10,517 nucleotides of DNA from contig JAEZPN010000034.1 in assembly GCA_023413645.1 (NCBI GenBank), positions 1 to 10,517 of the forward strand, given 5' to 3'. Positions 1 to 5,923 of this stretch are shown piece after piece (position 1 is the first letter of the stretch; the number at the start of each line of letters is the position of its first letter). The notes under the pieces are model-generated. The model was not told the origin of the DNA. It did no database searches and worked only from the letters and a program-made list of their open reading frames with translations. Position numbers and translations under genes: made by a program. The stretch is from Bacteroidota bacterium. GTDB taxonomy: Bacteria > Bacteroidota > Bacteroidia > Bacteroidales > Rikenellaceae.

Positions 1-44
1 CCAGCACCTGTTACGAGTGCTACCTTACCTTCCAAAAGTTTCAT
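1..44 (-). CDS. fabG: 3-oxoacyl-ACP reductase FabG, N-terminal fragment (continues past window edge)
   Basis: Only the first 14 codons and part of the 15th lie in the window, starting at the ATG whose complement is at 42-44. They read MKLLEGKVALVTGAG. The V-A-L-V-T-G-A-G stretch is the first beta strand and the beginning of the TGxxxGxG cofactor loop of short-chain dehydrogenases, and the whole prefix is typical of FabG. FabG reduces 3-oxoacyl-ACP with NADPH in the fatty-acid elongation cycle in the cytoplasm. It starts 37 bp after the fabF stop on the same strand, so it is most likely co-transcribed with fabH and fabF. The leader is A-rich with no clear Shine-Dalgarno. Another short-chain dehydrogenase is possible from so short a piece, but the position behind fabF makes FabG the best call. 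Confidence 0.8.
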   Translation of the reverse strand, partial: MKLLEGKVALVTGA

Positions 45-81
45 AGTGTTTATCTATTTTTCTTTAGGTTATACGATTGAT

Positions 82-1335
82 TTATTTGTTCTCCCACTTG
101 CGGAGGGCTACGCAGGCGTTGTGACCGCCGAAGCCGAGCGAGTTAGAGATAGCAACAGTGATGGGTGCCTCCACTGCCTTGAGAGGTGTGTAGTCGAGGT
201 CGCACTCTGGATCGGGGTTTGAGAGGCCGATTGTAGGTGTTACAACGCCGTGGTGGAGTGACAACGCCGATGCGATGAGCTCCACAGCACCTGTAGCGCC
301 GAGCATGTGGCCAGTGATAGACTTTGTAGATGTGATCTTAGCCTTCTTAGCGTTCTCCTCACCCATTGCGAGCTTGATAGCCTTAGTCTCGGCAGCATCG
401 TTAAGAGGCGTACCTGTACCGTGTGCGTTGATGTAGAGGAGATCCTTATCAGCGTCGAAGTTAGCCTCGTCAAGAGCCTGCTTGATAGCGCGCGATGCGG
501 GAACACCATCGGGACGTGGAGCGGTGAAGTGGTGAGCGTCGCAGCTGTTACCATAACCTACTACCTCAGCGTAGATCTTTGCGCCACGCTTCAATGCGTT
601 CTCCAACGACTCGAAGATCATCATACCTGCACCCTCAGCGATTACGAAGCCATGACGGTCAGCCGAGAATGGGAGTGATGCCTGGAGGGGATCCTCAGAG
701 CGTGAGAGGGCCTTGCTGTTTGCGAAGCCACCGATTGCCAAGGGGTGTACAGATGCCTCAGCACCACCAGTGATGATAGCATCAGCATAGCCGTGCTTGA
801 TAGCGCGGTAAGCCTCACCTGCAGCGTGTGTACCTGTAGCACAAGCTGTTACAACGGGAAGACACACGCCCTGCGCGTTGTGTGAGATAGCCACATTACC
901 AGATGCGATGTTCGAGATCATCATAGGCACGAAGAATGGAGAGATGCGGTTTACGCCCTCCTCCAACATTACACGTGTCTGGTTTACGAATGTATCCATA
1001 CCACCGATACCTGAGCCGATGTAAACACCGAGGCGCTCGGGCTCGATATTCTCGCCACTTACGAGGCCTGCATCCTTCATCGCGTCAGATGCTGCAGCCA
1101 TGGCGTATACGCAGAACTTGTCGCTACGACGTGCGAGGCCTGCGTTAAGTTCATACTCCGACTGGTCGAAATTCTTGATCTGACCTGCAACCTTTACGGG
1201 GAGGTTGTACTCGTCGTAACCCTTGATGAAGTCGATACCGCAGTTACTCTCTACGAGGTTCTTCCAAGTATCTTCAACGTGGTTACCCACTGGGGTAATT
1301 GCACCGACACCGGTGATAACTACTCTCTGTTCCAT
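82..1335 (-). CDS. fabF: Beta-ketoacyl-ACP synthase II (FabF, KAS II)
   Basis: A full-length 417-residue condensing enzyme, the usual FabF size. It elongates acyl-ACP by decarboxylative condensation with malonyl-ACP in the cytoplasm. Seen directly: the start MEQRVVITGVGAITPVG typical of KAS II; the nucleophile Cys165 in VTACATGTHAAG; the two catalytic histidines His305 (NAHGTGTPLND) and His343 (TGHMLGATGA); Lys338 in TSTKSITGH; and the C-terminal glycine-rich loop SNSLGFGGHNA (397-407). In that loop a His replaces the Thr common in other FabF proteins, a mild variation. All catalytic residues are intact. It lies 51 bp after fabH and 37 bp before fabG in a minus-strand operon. No acyl-carrier-protein gene sits beside it here, although acpP next to fabF is a common arrangement. 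It could therefore be either the housekeeping KAS II or one dedicated to a special lipid; the sequence looks housekeeping. Confidence 0.95.
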   Translation of the reverse strand: MEQRVVITGVGAITPVGNHVEDTWKNLVESNCGIDFIKGYDEYNLPVKVAGQIKNFDQSEYELNAGLARRSDKFCVYAMAAASDAMKDAGLVSGENIEPERLGVYIGSGIGGMDTFVNQTRVMLEEGVNRISPFFVPMMISNIASGNVAISHNAQGVCLPVVTACATGTHAAGEAYRAIKHGYADAIITGGAEASVHPLAIGGFANSKALSRSEDPLQASLPFSADRHGFVIAEGAGMMIFESLENALKRGAKIYAEVVGYGNSCDAHHFTAPRPDGVPASRAIKQALDEANFDADKDLLYINAHGTGTPLNDAAETKAIKLAMGEENAKKAKITSTKSITGHMLGATGAVELIASALSLHHGVVTPTIGLSNPDPECDLDYTPLKAVEAPITVAISNSLGFGGHNACVALRKWENK

Positions 1336-1358
1336 GTTTCTTTAATTCTTTATTTAGC

Positions 1359-1374
1359 GATGCCTTGCGGCACC
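1359..1374 (-). other. Small intercistronic RNA hairpin with GNRA tetraloop between fabH and fabF
   Basis: In the 51-bp gap between the fabH stop and the fabF start, the minus-strand transcript can form GGTGCC-GCAA-GGCATC. This is a six-pair stem (one G-U pair) closed by a GCAA tetraloop of the stable GNRA type. No T-run follows, so it is not a standard terminator. It might affect mRNA processing or stability, or it may be chance. Confidence 0.35.
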
Positions 1375-1386
1375 CGAAATTATCCT

Positions 1387-2340
1387 TTACTTAGCCCACT
1401 CAATTACACATGCTGCGGTGGTGAAGCCTGCACCGAAAGCACTAAATACCAACTTGTCTCCCTTCTGCAACTTGCCACCGCGGTTAAGCTCGTCGAGCAA
1501 TGCGGGAAGCGCAGCAGATGAGATGTTACCATAGCGTTCTACGTTGTGAGGCACCTTCTCCTCCTCCACGCCAAGGAAGCCACGAATAGACTCAATGATG
1601 CGGTGGTTTGCCTGATGCAAAACGTAGTACTTGATGTCGTTCGCCTCGAGACCTGTCTGGTTAAGGAGTTTACGAATATCGCGGCATGAGTTTGTCACAG
1701 CGTGCTTGAACACCTCGCGACCCTTCATCACCAAGGGCTCGAAGTTCTCCTCCTTGTCGATGTAGGGCGTAGGCTCCAAACGGCGCTGGTAGTAGAGTAC
1801 ATCTGTTAGCGACGATGTTGTGAGGCGGATAGCCTTTAGCTCGTCACCCTCAGTTACAACTGCTGCACCGGCACCATCACCAAAGAGTACACATGTACTG
1901 CGGTTCTGCCAGCTCACCATGCGCGAGGGCTCCTCAGCACATACGATAAGGATATTCTTAGCCTTCTTGCACTGGATCTTATCCTCTGCCATGTCCATAG
2001 CAAAGACAAAACCTGCGCACGCAGCGTTAATATCTACGGTAGGACATGTTGCACCGATCTTGCCCTGGATGATACAGCTCAATGCGGGTGTAACATATTC
2101 GTTTACTACGTTCGAACAGATAATGAAATCTATGTCGGCAGCCGTAAGACCTGCATCCTCGAGAGCCTTATTAGCGGCAATCACTGCAAGATCCTCCAAC
2201 TTCTCCGACGAAATTACGCATCGCTCTTTGATACCGGTGCGCTCGGTGATCCACTCATCAGTAGTATCGAGAAACTGCTCGAGCATCTCGTTTGTCACTG
2301 CACACTTGGGATGCGCCGATCCTGTTCCAATAATTTTCAT
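1387..2340 (-). CDS. fabH: Beta-ketoacyl-ACP synthase III (FabH, KAS III)
   Basis: A 317-residue protein, the normal length for KAS III, which starts acyl chains by condensing a short acyl-CoA with malonyl-ACP. The catalytic triad is visible: Cys108 in DINAACAGFVFAMD, His242 in VLHQANHRII and Asn272 in ERYGNISSAALP. Other family marks are TDEWITERTGIKER (27-40), LFGDGAGAAVV (152-162) and the C-terminal FSAFGAGFTTAA. It is first in a minus-strand operon with fabF and fabG, and is divergent from a LytTR regulator gene across 228 bp. The start ATG follows an A-rich leader. From memory the protein is not close to the main Bacteroides FabH, which has a longer N-terminus, so it may be a second paralogue with a different starter preference. 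That is inference. No active-site loss is seen. Confidence 0.92.
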   Translation of the reverse strand: MKIIGTGSAHPKCAVTNEMLEQFLDTTDEWITERTGIKERCVISSEKLEDLAVIAANKALEDAGLTAADIDFIICSNVVNEYVTPALSCIIQGKIGATCPTVDINAACAGFVFAMDMAEDKIQCKKAKNILIVCAEEPSRMVSWQNRSTCVLFGDGAGAAVVTEGDELKAIRLTTSSLTDVLYYQRRLEPTPYIDKEENFEPLVMKGREVFKHAVTNSCRDIRKLLNQTGLEANDIKYYVLHQANHRIIESIRGFLGVEEEKVPHNVERYGNISSAALPALLDELNRGGKLQKGDKLVFSAFGAGFTTAACVIEWAK

Positions 2341-2341
2341 C

Positions 2342-2377
2342 AGAAGTATTGTGTTAGTTTAACATTGTTTTGCTTCT
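2342..2377. repeat. Nested inverted repeats in the fabH leader, touching the start codon region
   Basis: Just upstream of the fabH ATG, AGAAG (2342-2346) pairs with CTTCT (2373-2377), and within it TGTTA (2352-2356) pairs with TAACA (2360-2364) around a 3-base loop. In the fabH mRNA this would put the ribosome-binding region next to or inside a weak stem. The stems are only 5 bp each, so the structure may be marginal. Confidence 0.3.
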
Positions 2378-2431
2378 ATACTTTCAGCACAGTCCACTAT
2401 TAATATGCCTATGCTGGTCAAAACGACGTCG

Positions 2432-2461
2432 CAAATATAGATGCCGCGTCCGTATGCGCAC
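2432..2461 (-). promoter_or_regulatory. Candidate promoter for fabH-fabF-fabG
   Basis: On the minus strand TATATTTG (complement of 2432-2439) matches the Bacteroidota -7 consensus TAnnTTTG exactly. The trinucleotide 19 bases upstream is GTG (complement of 2459-2461) rather than the ideal TTG, so the -33 element is imperfect. Transcription would begin near 2425, giving a leader of about 85 nt before the fabH ATG at 2340. An 8-bp palindrome, CGACGTCG (2424-2431), sits at the predicted start point and could be an operator or chance. Confidence 0.5.
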
Positions 2462-2468
2462 ACGTTAT

Positions 2469-2517
2469 GGGGTAAAAAGTGTTATTTTGTGGTGAAACAC
2501 CATAATAAGTGGTGAAA
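2469..2517 (+). promoter_or_regulatory. Three phased 9-bp direct repeats, candidate LytTR operator
   Basis: GGGGTAAAA (2469-2477), GTGGTGAAA (2489-2497) and GTGGTGAAA (2509-2517) are spaced exactly 20 bp start to start. The last two are identical and the first matches 7 of 9. The array ends one base before the T-run of the regulator's -33 element (2519-2523). LytTR-domain proteins are known to bind pairs of about 9-bp direct repeats separated by roughly two helical turns, and the neighbouring gene encodes such a protein. A self-regulatory site is therefore a good inference. The middle copy also forms the palindrome GGTG-AAA-CACC (2491-2501). The sequence does not closely match the best-known LytTR consensus, so binding is unproven. 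Confidence 0.5.
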
Positions 2518-2519
2518 AT

Positions 2520-2550
2520 TTTGCAAAAACACTATTTTTTAATACTTTTG
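2520..2550 (+). promoter_or_regulatory. Promoter of the LytTR regulator gene
   Basis: TTTG (2520-2523), a 19-base spacer and TACTTTTG (2543-2550) match the Bacteroidota housekeeping promoter pattern (TTTG, 19-21 bases, TAnnTTTG) completely. Transcription should start around 2556, leaving a leader of about a dozen bases before the ATG at 2569. This decides the start codon: the in-frame GTG at 2509 lies upstream of the promoter and cannot be used from this transcript. Confidence 0.75.
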
Positions 2551-2568
2551 CCACCAAAACATGTAGAT

Positions 2569-3549
2569 ATGTCAGGAAGCGAAATACCTAAATTTCTTGT
2601 ATCGGGCCGCTATATTACCATTATCATAGCCTCGATTGTGCTCTTCTCGGCGATATTCCTTATCACCTACGAGCCCTTCTCGCGCGCCATGTGGTTCAGT
2701 TCGAACGACATGGTGAGCACGCTCTTTACGTTGCTCTTCTTCGTCGCCGCAATCATCATACTTATCCTTAGCCGCTATACAATGTATAAGCTGCAGGATA
2801 GGTACGTCATGACACACGCCCAATATATATGTTGGTTAACTGGCGAGGTCGTTGCTATCACGCTCCTCTACACCTTCGTTACATATCGCTATTTCGACCA
2901 CTCAGGAGTTACGATTACAGACATAAGCACACGCGCACTATTCTGCGTCTCTACAATCCTTGCCGTGCCCAACATCACAATCTCATTCTATGCTGGTTAC
3001 CGCGCAAAATGCGAGGAACTCGATGCTGCGCAGTATGAGCTTAAGCGACTTGGCGAGGAGTATAAAAGGCTCCAAAACCAAACCGAGGTGGAGCGCCGTG
3101 TCTCTGAGATGATGCCCAAAAACGAGCCACAGATGAAGAGTCCACGCATGGTACAATTCTACGATAATGGTGGCACACTGCGACTTACGATAGACATTAA
3201 CGCCCTCTATTATCTCGAATCAGAGGACAACTACATCAACGTTCACTACAAACACAACGACAAGATTCTCTCCTACTTGCTACGTTGCAAGACGAGCACT
3301 GTGGAGAAGAGTCTCGAGGGCAGCACCATGGTACGTTGCCACCGCTCCTACATCGTAAACACGGGTAAAATTCGCTTTATGGGCGAGGAGCACCGCATGC
3401 ACTTCGTAACACTCGACGACGAGAGCATCAAGCGCATCCCTGTATCGAAGAGCTATTACACCACCCTCTTAGCCTCACTAAACACCATAGGTTTTAATAA
3501 CAAGGGAGCAGAGAATCAGGCACCCGCAGAGAGTGCTACAACTGCGTAG
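2569..3549 (+). CDS. Membrane-anchored LytTR-family transcriptional regulator
   Basis: A 326-residue protein beginning MSGSEIPKFLVSGRY. The frame is open up to a GTG at 2509, but a promoter occupies that stretch, so the ATG at 2569 is chosen. Four hydrophobic segments are visible at about 15-34, 50-68, 87-106 and 122-143. A charged, probably coiled-coil linker (145-182, rich in E, K, R and L) follows, then a LytTR DNA-binding domain at about 197-303 with the family marks LYYLESEDNYINVHY (213-227) and RCHRSYIVN (256-264). There is no phosphoacceptor receiver domain, so this is not a classical response regulator. The layout suggests a one-component regulator that senses something in or at the inner membrane and binds DNA from the cytoplasmic face. 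It is divergent from fabH-fabF-fabG and next to a phased repeat array, so it probably controls itself and possibly the fab genes. The signal is unknown. Confidence 0.88.
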   Translation: MSGSEIPKFLVSGRYITIIIASIVLFSAIFLITYEPFSRAMWFSSNDMVSTLFTLLFFVAAIIILILSRYTMYKLQDRYVMTHAQYICWLTGEVVAITLLYTFVTYRYFDHSGVTITDISTRALFCVSTILAVPNITISFYAGYRAKCEELDAAQYELKRLGEEYKRLQNQTEVERRVSEMMPKNEPQMKSPRMVQFYDNGGTLRLTIDINALYYLESEDNYINVHYKHNDKILSYLLRCKTSTVEKSLEGSTMVRCHRSYIVNTGKIRFMGEEHRMHFVTLDDESIKRIPVSKSYYTTLLASLNTIGFNNKGAENQAPAESATTA

Positions 3550-3606
3550 TTGAGCAATTTAGCGTAACTTTTCCTCACAAAGAGGCAAATATCTAAATTC
3601 TTTACT

Positions 3607-3614
3607 TAACTTTG
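3607..3614 (+). promoter_or_regulatory. Candidate -7 element for the CotH lipoprotein gene
   Basis: TAACTTTG matches the TAnnTTTG consensus exactly and lies 28 bases before the ATG at 3643, the same distance as at dapF. No TTG is found at the expected -33 distance (about 3583-3587), so the promoter may be weak or need an activator. Read-through from the LytTR gene 93 bp upstream is also possible. Confidence 0.4.
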
Positions 3615-3642
3615 CAGTATAATAATAATATAAGGTATTGAA

Positions 3643-5187
3643 ATGAGACGACTCTTATCGACTATAGTTATATTGGTGCTACTCGCTACTCTCGGTGGCG
3701 CGTGTGTGGAGGATAGAGCGCCTATCTTCCCTCCCCAAAACGAGCAGACTGGAGACAACAACGAGGGCAAAGAGGATGACGAGAATAAAGAGGATGATGG
3801 CAAGGAGGACGAGAAAGAGGATGACAACAACGAACCTCCTCTCAACAACGACTATCCCGACACATCGTGGGCCGCAGGCGAATTAGACTGGGTCTTCGAC
3901 ATGAACGTTGTTTCTGAAATCCGCATCGATGTTACTCAGGATGAGTGGAATGAACTTCTCAAGGCCTACGATAATGATAACAACACAAATGCCTACATAC
4001 ACTGCGACGTAAACTACAAATCTAAGGGTGAGGAGTTCTATTTTGAGGATGCTGGTCTGCGCCTTCGCGGTAACACGTCACGCCGCCGCCCCGAGGGTAA
4101 TGGTGGCGATATGCACCAGACCGACAACACCGACTGGCACCACTGCCACTTCATGATCAACCTCCGCAAATACCAGAAGGATGATGCTCATGAATTGCAC
4201 AACGTGCGTAAGCTCCACCTCAAGTGGCACAAAGACGACCGTGCCTACTGCCGCGAGATCTACTGCTACGATCTATTCCGTCGCTTCGGCATATGGACAG
4301 CGCCATATAGCTCATACTGCCGCCTTTGGATACATGTCGAGGGCGACTCGAAGGCAGCGTATTATGGTGTGTATGAACAGATTGAGGCTATCGACGATAA
4401 GTTCGTAAAGAAGCGTAAGGATCTCTTTGGCGACCATAAGCACAACCTATGGAAGTGCACATGGGGCGCTACGCTCAACTATAACGACATCCGCAACGCC
4501 GACATCTACTACGATGATGACTCGGGTGCTAACCACACCTACGAGCTTAAGACCAATACCGAGAATTTCAATGCTGCTAAGGAGCAGCTCATAGAGTTCT
4601 CGAAGAATGTCACACAGCTACAGGGTCAGGACTTCCACGACTGGATTGCCTCGGTGTGCGACGTGCGCCTATTGTTACGCACCTATGCTGTAAATGTTGT
4701 TGTGGGCATGTGGGACGACTACTGGAACAACAGCAACAACTACTATATCTACTTCAACTCATCGGATAAGAACAACTACAAATTCTTCTTTATCCCCTAC
4801 GACTACGACAACACCCTCGGCACGTCACACTATTGCGGTGTTCAGAGCGACTCTGGCCGTCAAGACCCGCTGAATTGGGGTGATACCAATAGAAGTCCCC
4901 TTATTGGCAAGATTTTGCAATATGACGACTATCGCAAGATATATGTCGAGGCGCTCAACGAGCTTATCGACCCTGCGAACGACCTCTTCTACTATCAGTA
5001 CTCCATCGACCGCATCAACGGCTGGCACTCTATGATTCGCGATTATGTCGTGAACGACACCGAGGAGGATTGCGAGATTAAGGATCGTCCTGCGGGCTGG
5101 GGTAACATCTACGACTACCGCATCCTCGATGCAGGCTCATCTATGAATTTCTTTAAGGTGAAGGCTGAGACTATCCCATCAAAATAG
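3643..5187 (+). CDS. CotH-family (protein-kinase-like) surface lipoprotein
   Basis: A 514-residue exported protein. Residues 1-20 form a lipoprotein signal peptide with Cys21 as the probable lipidation site (TLGGA before it, a loose lipobox). Cys21 is followed by VED, resembling the acidic export signal of Bacteroidota surface lipoproteins. Residues 35-64 are a highly charged Asp/Glu/Lys/Asn tether. From about 84 the sequence resembles the CotH domain: GLRLRGNTS (138-146), YGVYEQIEAID (241-251), the WDDY...NNSNNYYIY region (357-370, candidate catalytic Asp358) and FFIPYDYDNT (382-391, candidate metal-binding Asp387 and Asp389). CotH of Bacillus is an atypical kinase that phosphorylates spore-coat proteins. 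The motif residues here appear present, but the substrate and even kinase activity are unknown. It probably acts on the cell surface. A beta-barrel-like gene follows after 26 bp, probably in one operon. Confidence 0.82.
   Translation: MRRLLSTIVILVLLATLGGACVEDRAPIFPPQNEQTGDNNEGKEDDENKEDDGKEDEKEDDNNEPPLNNDYPDTSWAAGELDWVFDMNVVSEIRIDVTQDEWNELLKAYDNDNNTNAYIHCDVNYKSKGEEFYFEDAGLRLRGNTSRRRPEGNGGDMHQTDNTDWHHCHFMINLRKYQKDDAHELHNVRKLHLKWHKDDRAYCREIYCYDLFRRFGIWTAPYSSYCRLWIHVEGDSKAAYYGVYEQIEAIDDKFVKKRKDLFGDHKHNLWKCTWGATLNYNDIRNADIYYDDDSGANHTYELKTNTENFNAAKEQLIEFSKNVTQLQGQDFHDWIASVCDVRLLLRTYAVNVVVGMWDDYWNNSNNYYIYFNSSDKNNYKFFFIPYDYDNTLGTSHYCGVQSDSGRQDPLNWGDTNRSPLIGKILQYDDYRKIYVEALNELIDPANDLFYYQYSIDRINGWHSMIRDYVVNDTEEDCEIKDRPAGWGNIYDYRILDAGSSMNFFKVKAETIPSK
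3769..3825 (+). repeat. Short tandem-like repeats coding the acidic tether
   Basis: AAAGAGGATGA occurs three times (3769-3779, 3787-3797, 3814-3824), with a related AAGGAGGACGA at 3802-3812, all in the same reading frame and coding KEDD/KEDE units. The distances are multiples of three (18, 15, 12), so gain or loss of units would change tether length without breaking the frame. Confidence 0.6.
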
Positions 5188-5213
5188 AACCAAGTACTAA
5201 TAAGGAATACGTT

Positions 5214-5864
5214 ATGAAAAAGCTTATACTATCTCTCGTAGCTATTGTTGCATTAGCAATACCCGCTATGGCCTCAATGCCTGCCGATGGTTATGGCACA
5301 GAGCTTCGTAACCGCGATGAAGTTAGCTCAACAATTAAACCTCAATATGAGATTAATGTAGGATATATTAGTGGTGGCAAGATCAACCGAAAGGTTTTTG
5401 GAGCAATCGACACCAACTTCTCACGCCCCTATATTGATGCTATCGTTAGCGCACGCCTTAGCAAATACCTATCGTTGGGTGTAGGCGTGGGATTAGAATA
5501 TGCATATGAGGAGTGTAAACTTACAAACCTTACAACCGACGCCTTTCCTGAAACATGGAACGCACTATGTATCCCCATCTTCGCTAACGTCAAAGCACAC
5601 TACCCCGTTTCGGAGCTTGTTGCCCCATATATCTCTGTGAGCTTAGGCGGAAATGTGATAGCAACCTCAAACTTCACACGCCACGGTTACGGTAAGGTTA
5701 AGGGGGGTGTAATGATGAAGTTTGGCGCAGGTATTTCGGTATCGAAGTTCCACCTCGGCTTGGGCTTCACCACACAGGGCATCGAGTGGCTATCACCTCA
5801 AGGTGTCACGAACTTCAAGGGTGGTAGCAACGCCTTCTATATTGAGGCCGGCGTGATGTTCTAA
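5214..5864 (+). CDS. Secreted outer-membrane beta-barrel-like protein of unknown function
   Basis: A 216-residue protein with a clear signal peptide (1-20, charged MKK, hydrophobic core, AMA before the cut). The mature part has alternating polar/hydrophobic, Gly- and aromatic-rich segments typical of small barrels: YEINVGYISGG (45-55), LSLGVGVGLEYAY (86-98), APYISVSLGGNVIA (137-150), MMKFGAGISV (167-176) and FHLGLGFTTQG (179-189). It ends in AFYIEAGVMF, and a C-terminal Phe is the usual outer-membrane assembly signal. I do not recognise a specific family; an OmpW/OmpX-like or porin-like small barrel is the nearest description. It starts 26 bp after the CotH-like lipoprotein gene and ends just before a strong hairpin, so the two are probably one transcript and may work together at the outer membrane. 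It looks more A/T-rich than the flanking genes, by eye. Confidence 0.65.
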   Translation: MKKLILSLVAIVALAIPAMASMPADGYGTELRNRDEVSSTIKPQYEINVGYISGGKINRKVFGAIDTNFSRPYIDAIVSARLSKYLSLGVGVGLEYAYEECKLTNLTTDAFPETWNALCIPIFANVKAHYPVSELVAPYISVSLGGNVIATSNFTRHGYGKVKGGVMMKFGAGISVSKFHLGLGFTTQGIEWLSPQGVTNFKGGSNAFYIEAGVMF

Positions 5865-5883
5865 ACGAGATAACTCCCCAAAC

Positions 5884-5923
5884 AATAAGTGGTTACCCGA
5901 GAGGATAACCACTTATTTATTTA
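5884..5923. terminator. Bidirectional intrinsic terminator between convergent genes
   Basis: AATAAGTGGTTA (5884-5895) and TAACCACTTATT (5906-5917) form a perfect 12-bp stem with a 10-base loop. On the plus strand it continues into a T-rich tail (TTTATTTA overlap, 5913-5922). On the minus strand the tail TTGTTTGG is weaker but T-rich. It lies between the beta-barrel gene stop (5864) and the hydrolase stop (5924-5926), so one hairpin can end both transcripts. Confidence 0.85.

Noticed and set aside
1820..2362. 180-codon open frame on the plus strand opposite fabH
   Set aside because: It is antisense to an intact, clearly conserved FabH, has no recognisable domain, and has no promoter in front of it; a composition shadow.
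2491..2501. GGTG-AAA-CACC palindrome as a stand-alone dyad operator
   Set aside because: Only one of the three phased repeats has the CACC arm, so the direct-repeat reading explains the region better.
3573..3585. CCTC-ACAAA-GAGG inverted repeat after the LytTR gene, possible terminator
   Set aside because: The stem is only 4 bp and no T-run follows, so it is not a convincing intrinsic terminator.
3606..3848. 80-codon minus-strand frame rich in serine
   Set aside because: It is the reverse complement of the acidic repeat tract in the CotH-like gene, so its Ser/Leu runs are an artefact of that low-complexity DNA.
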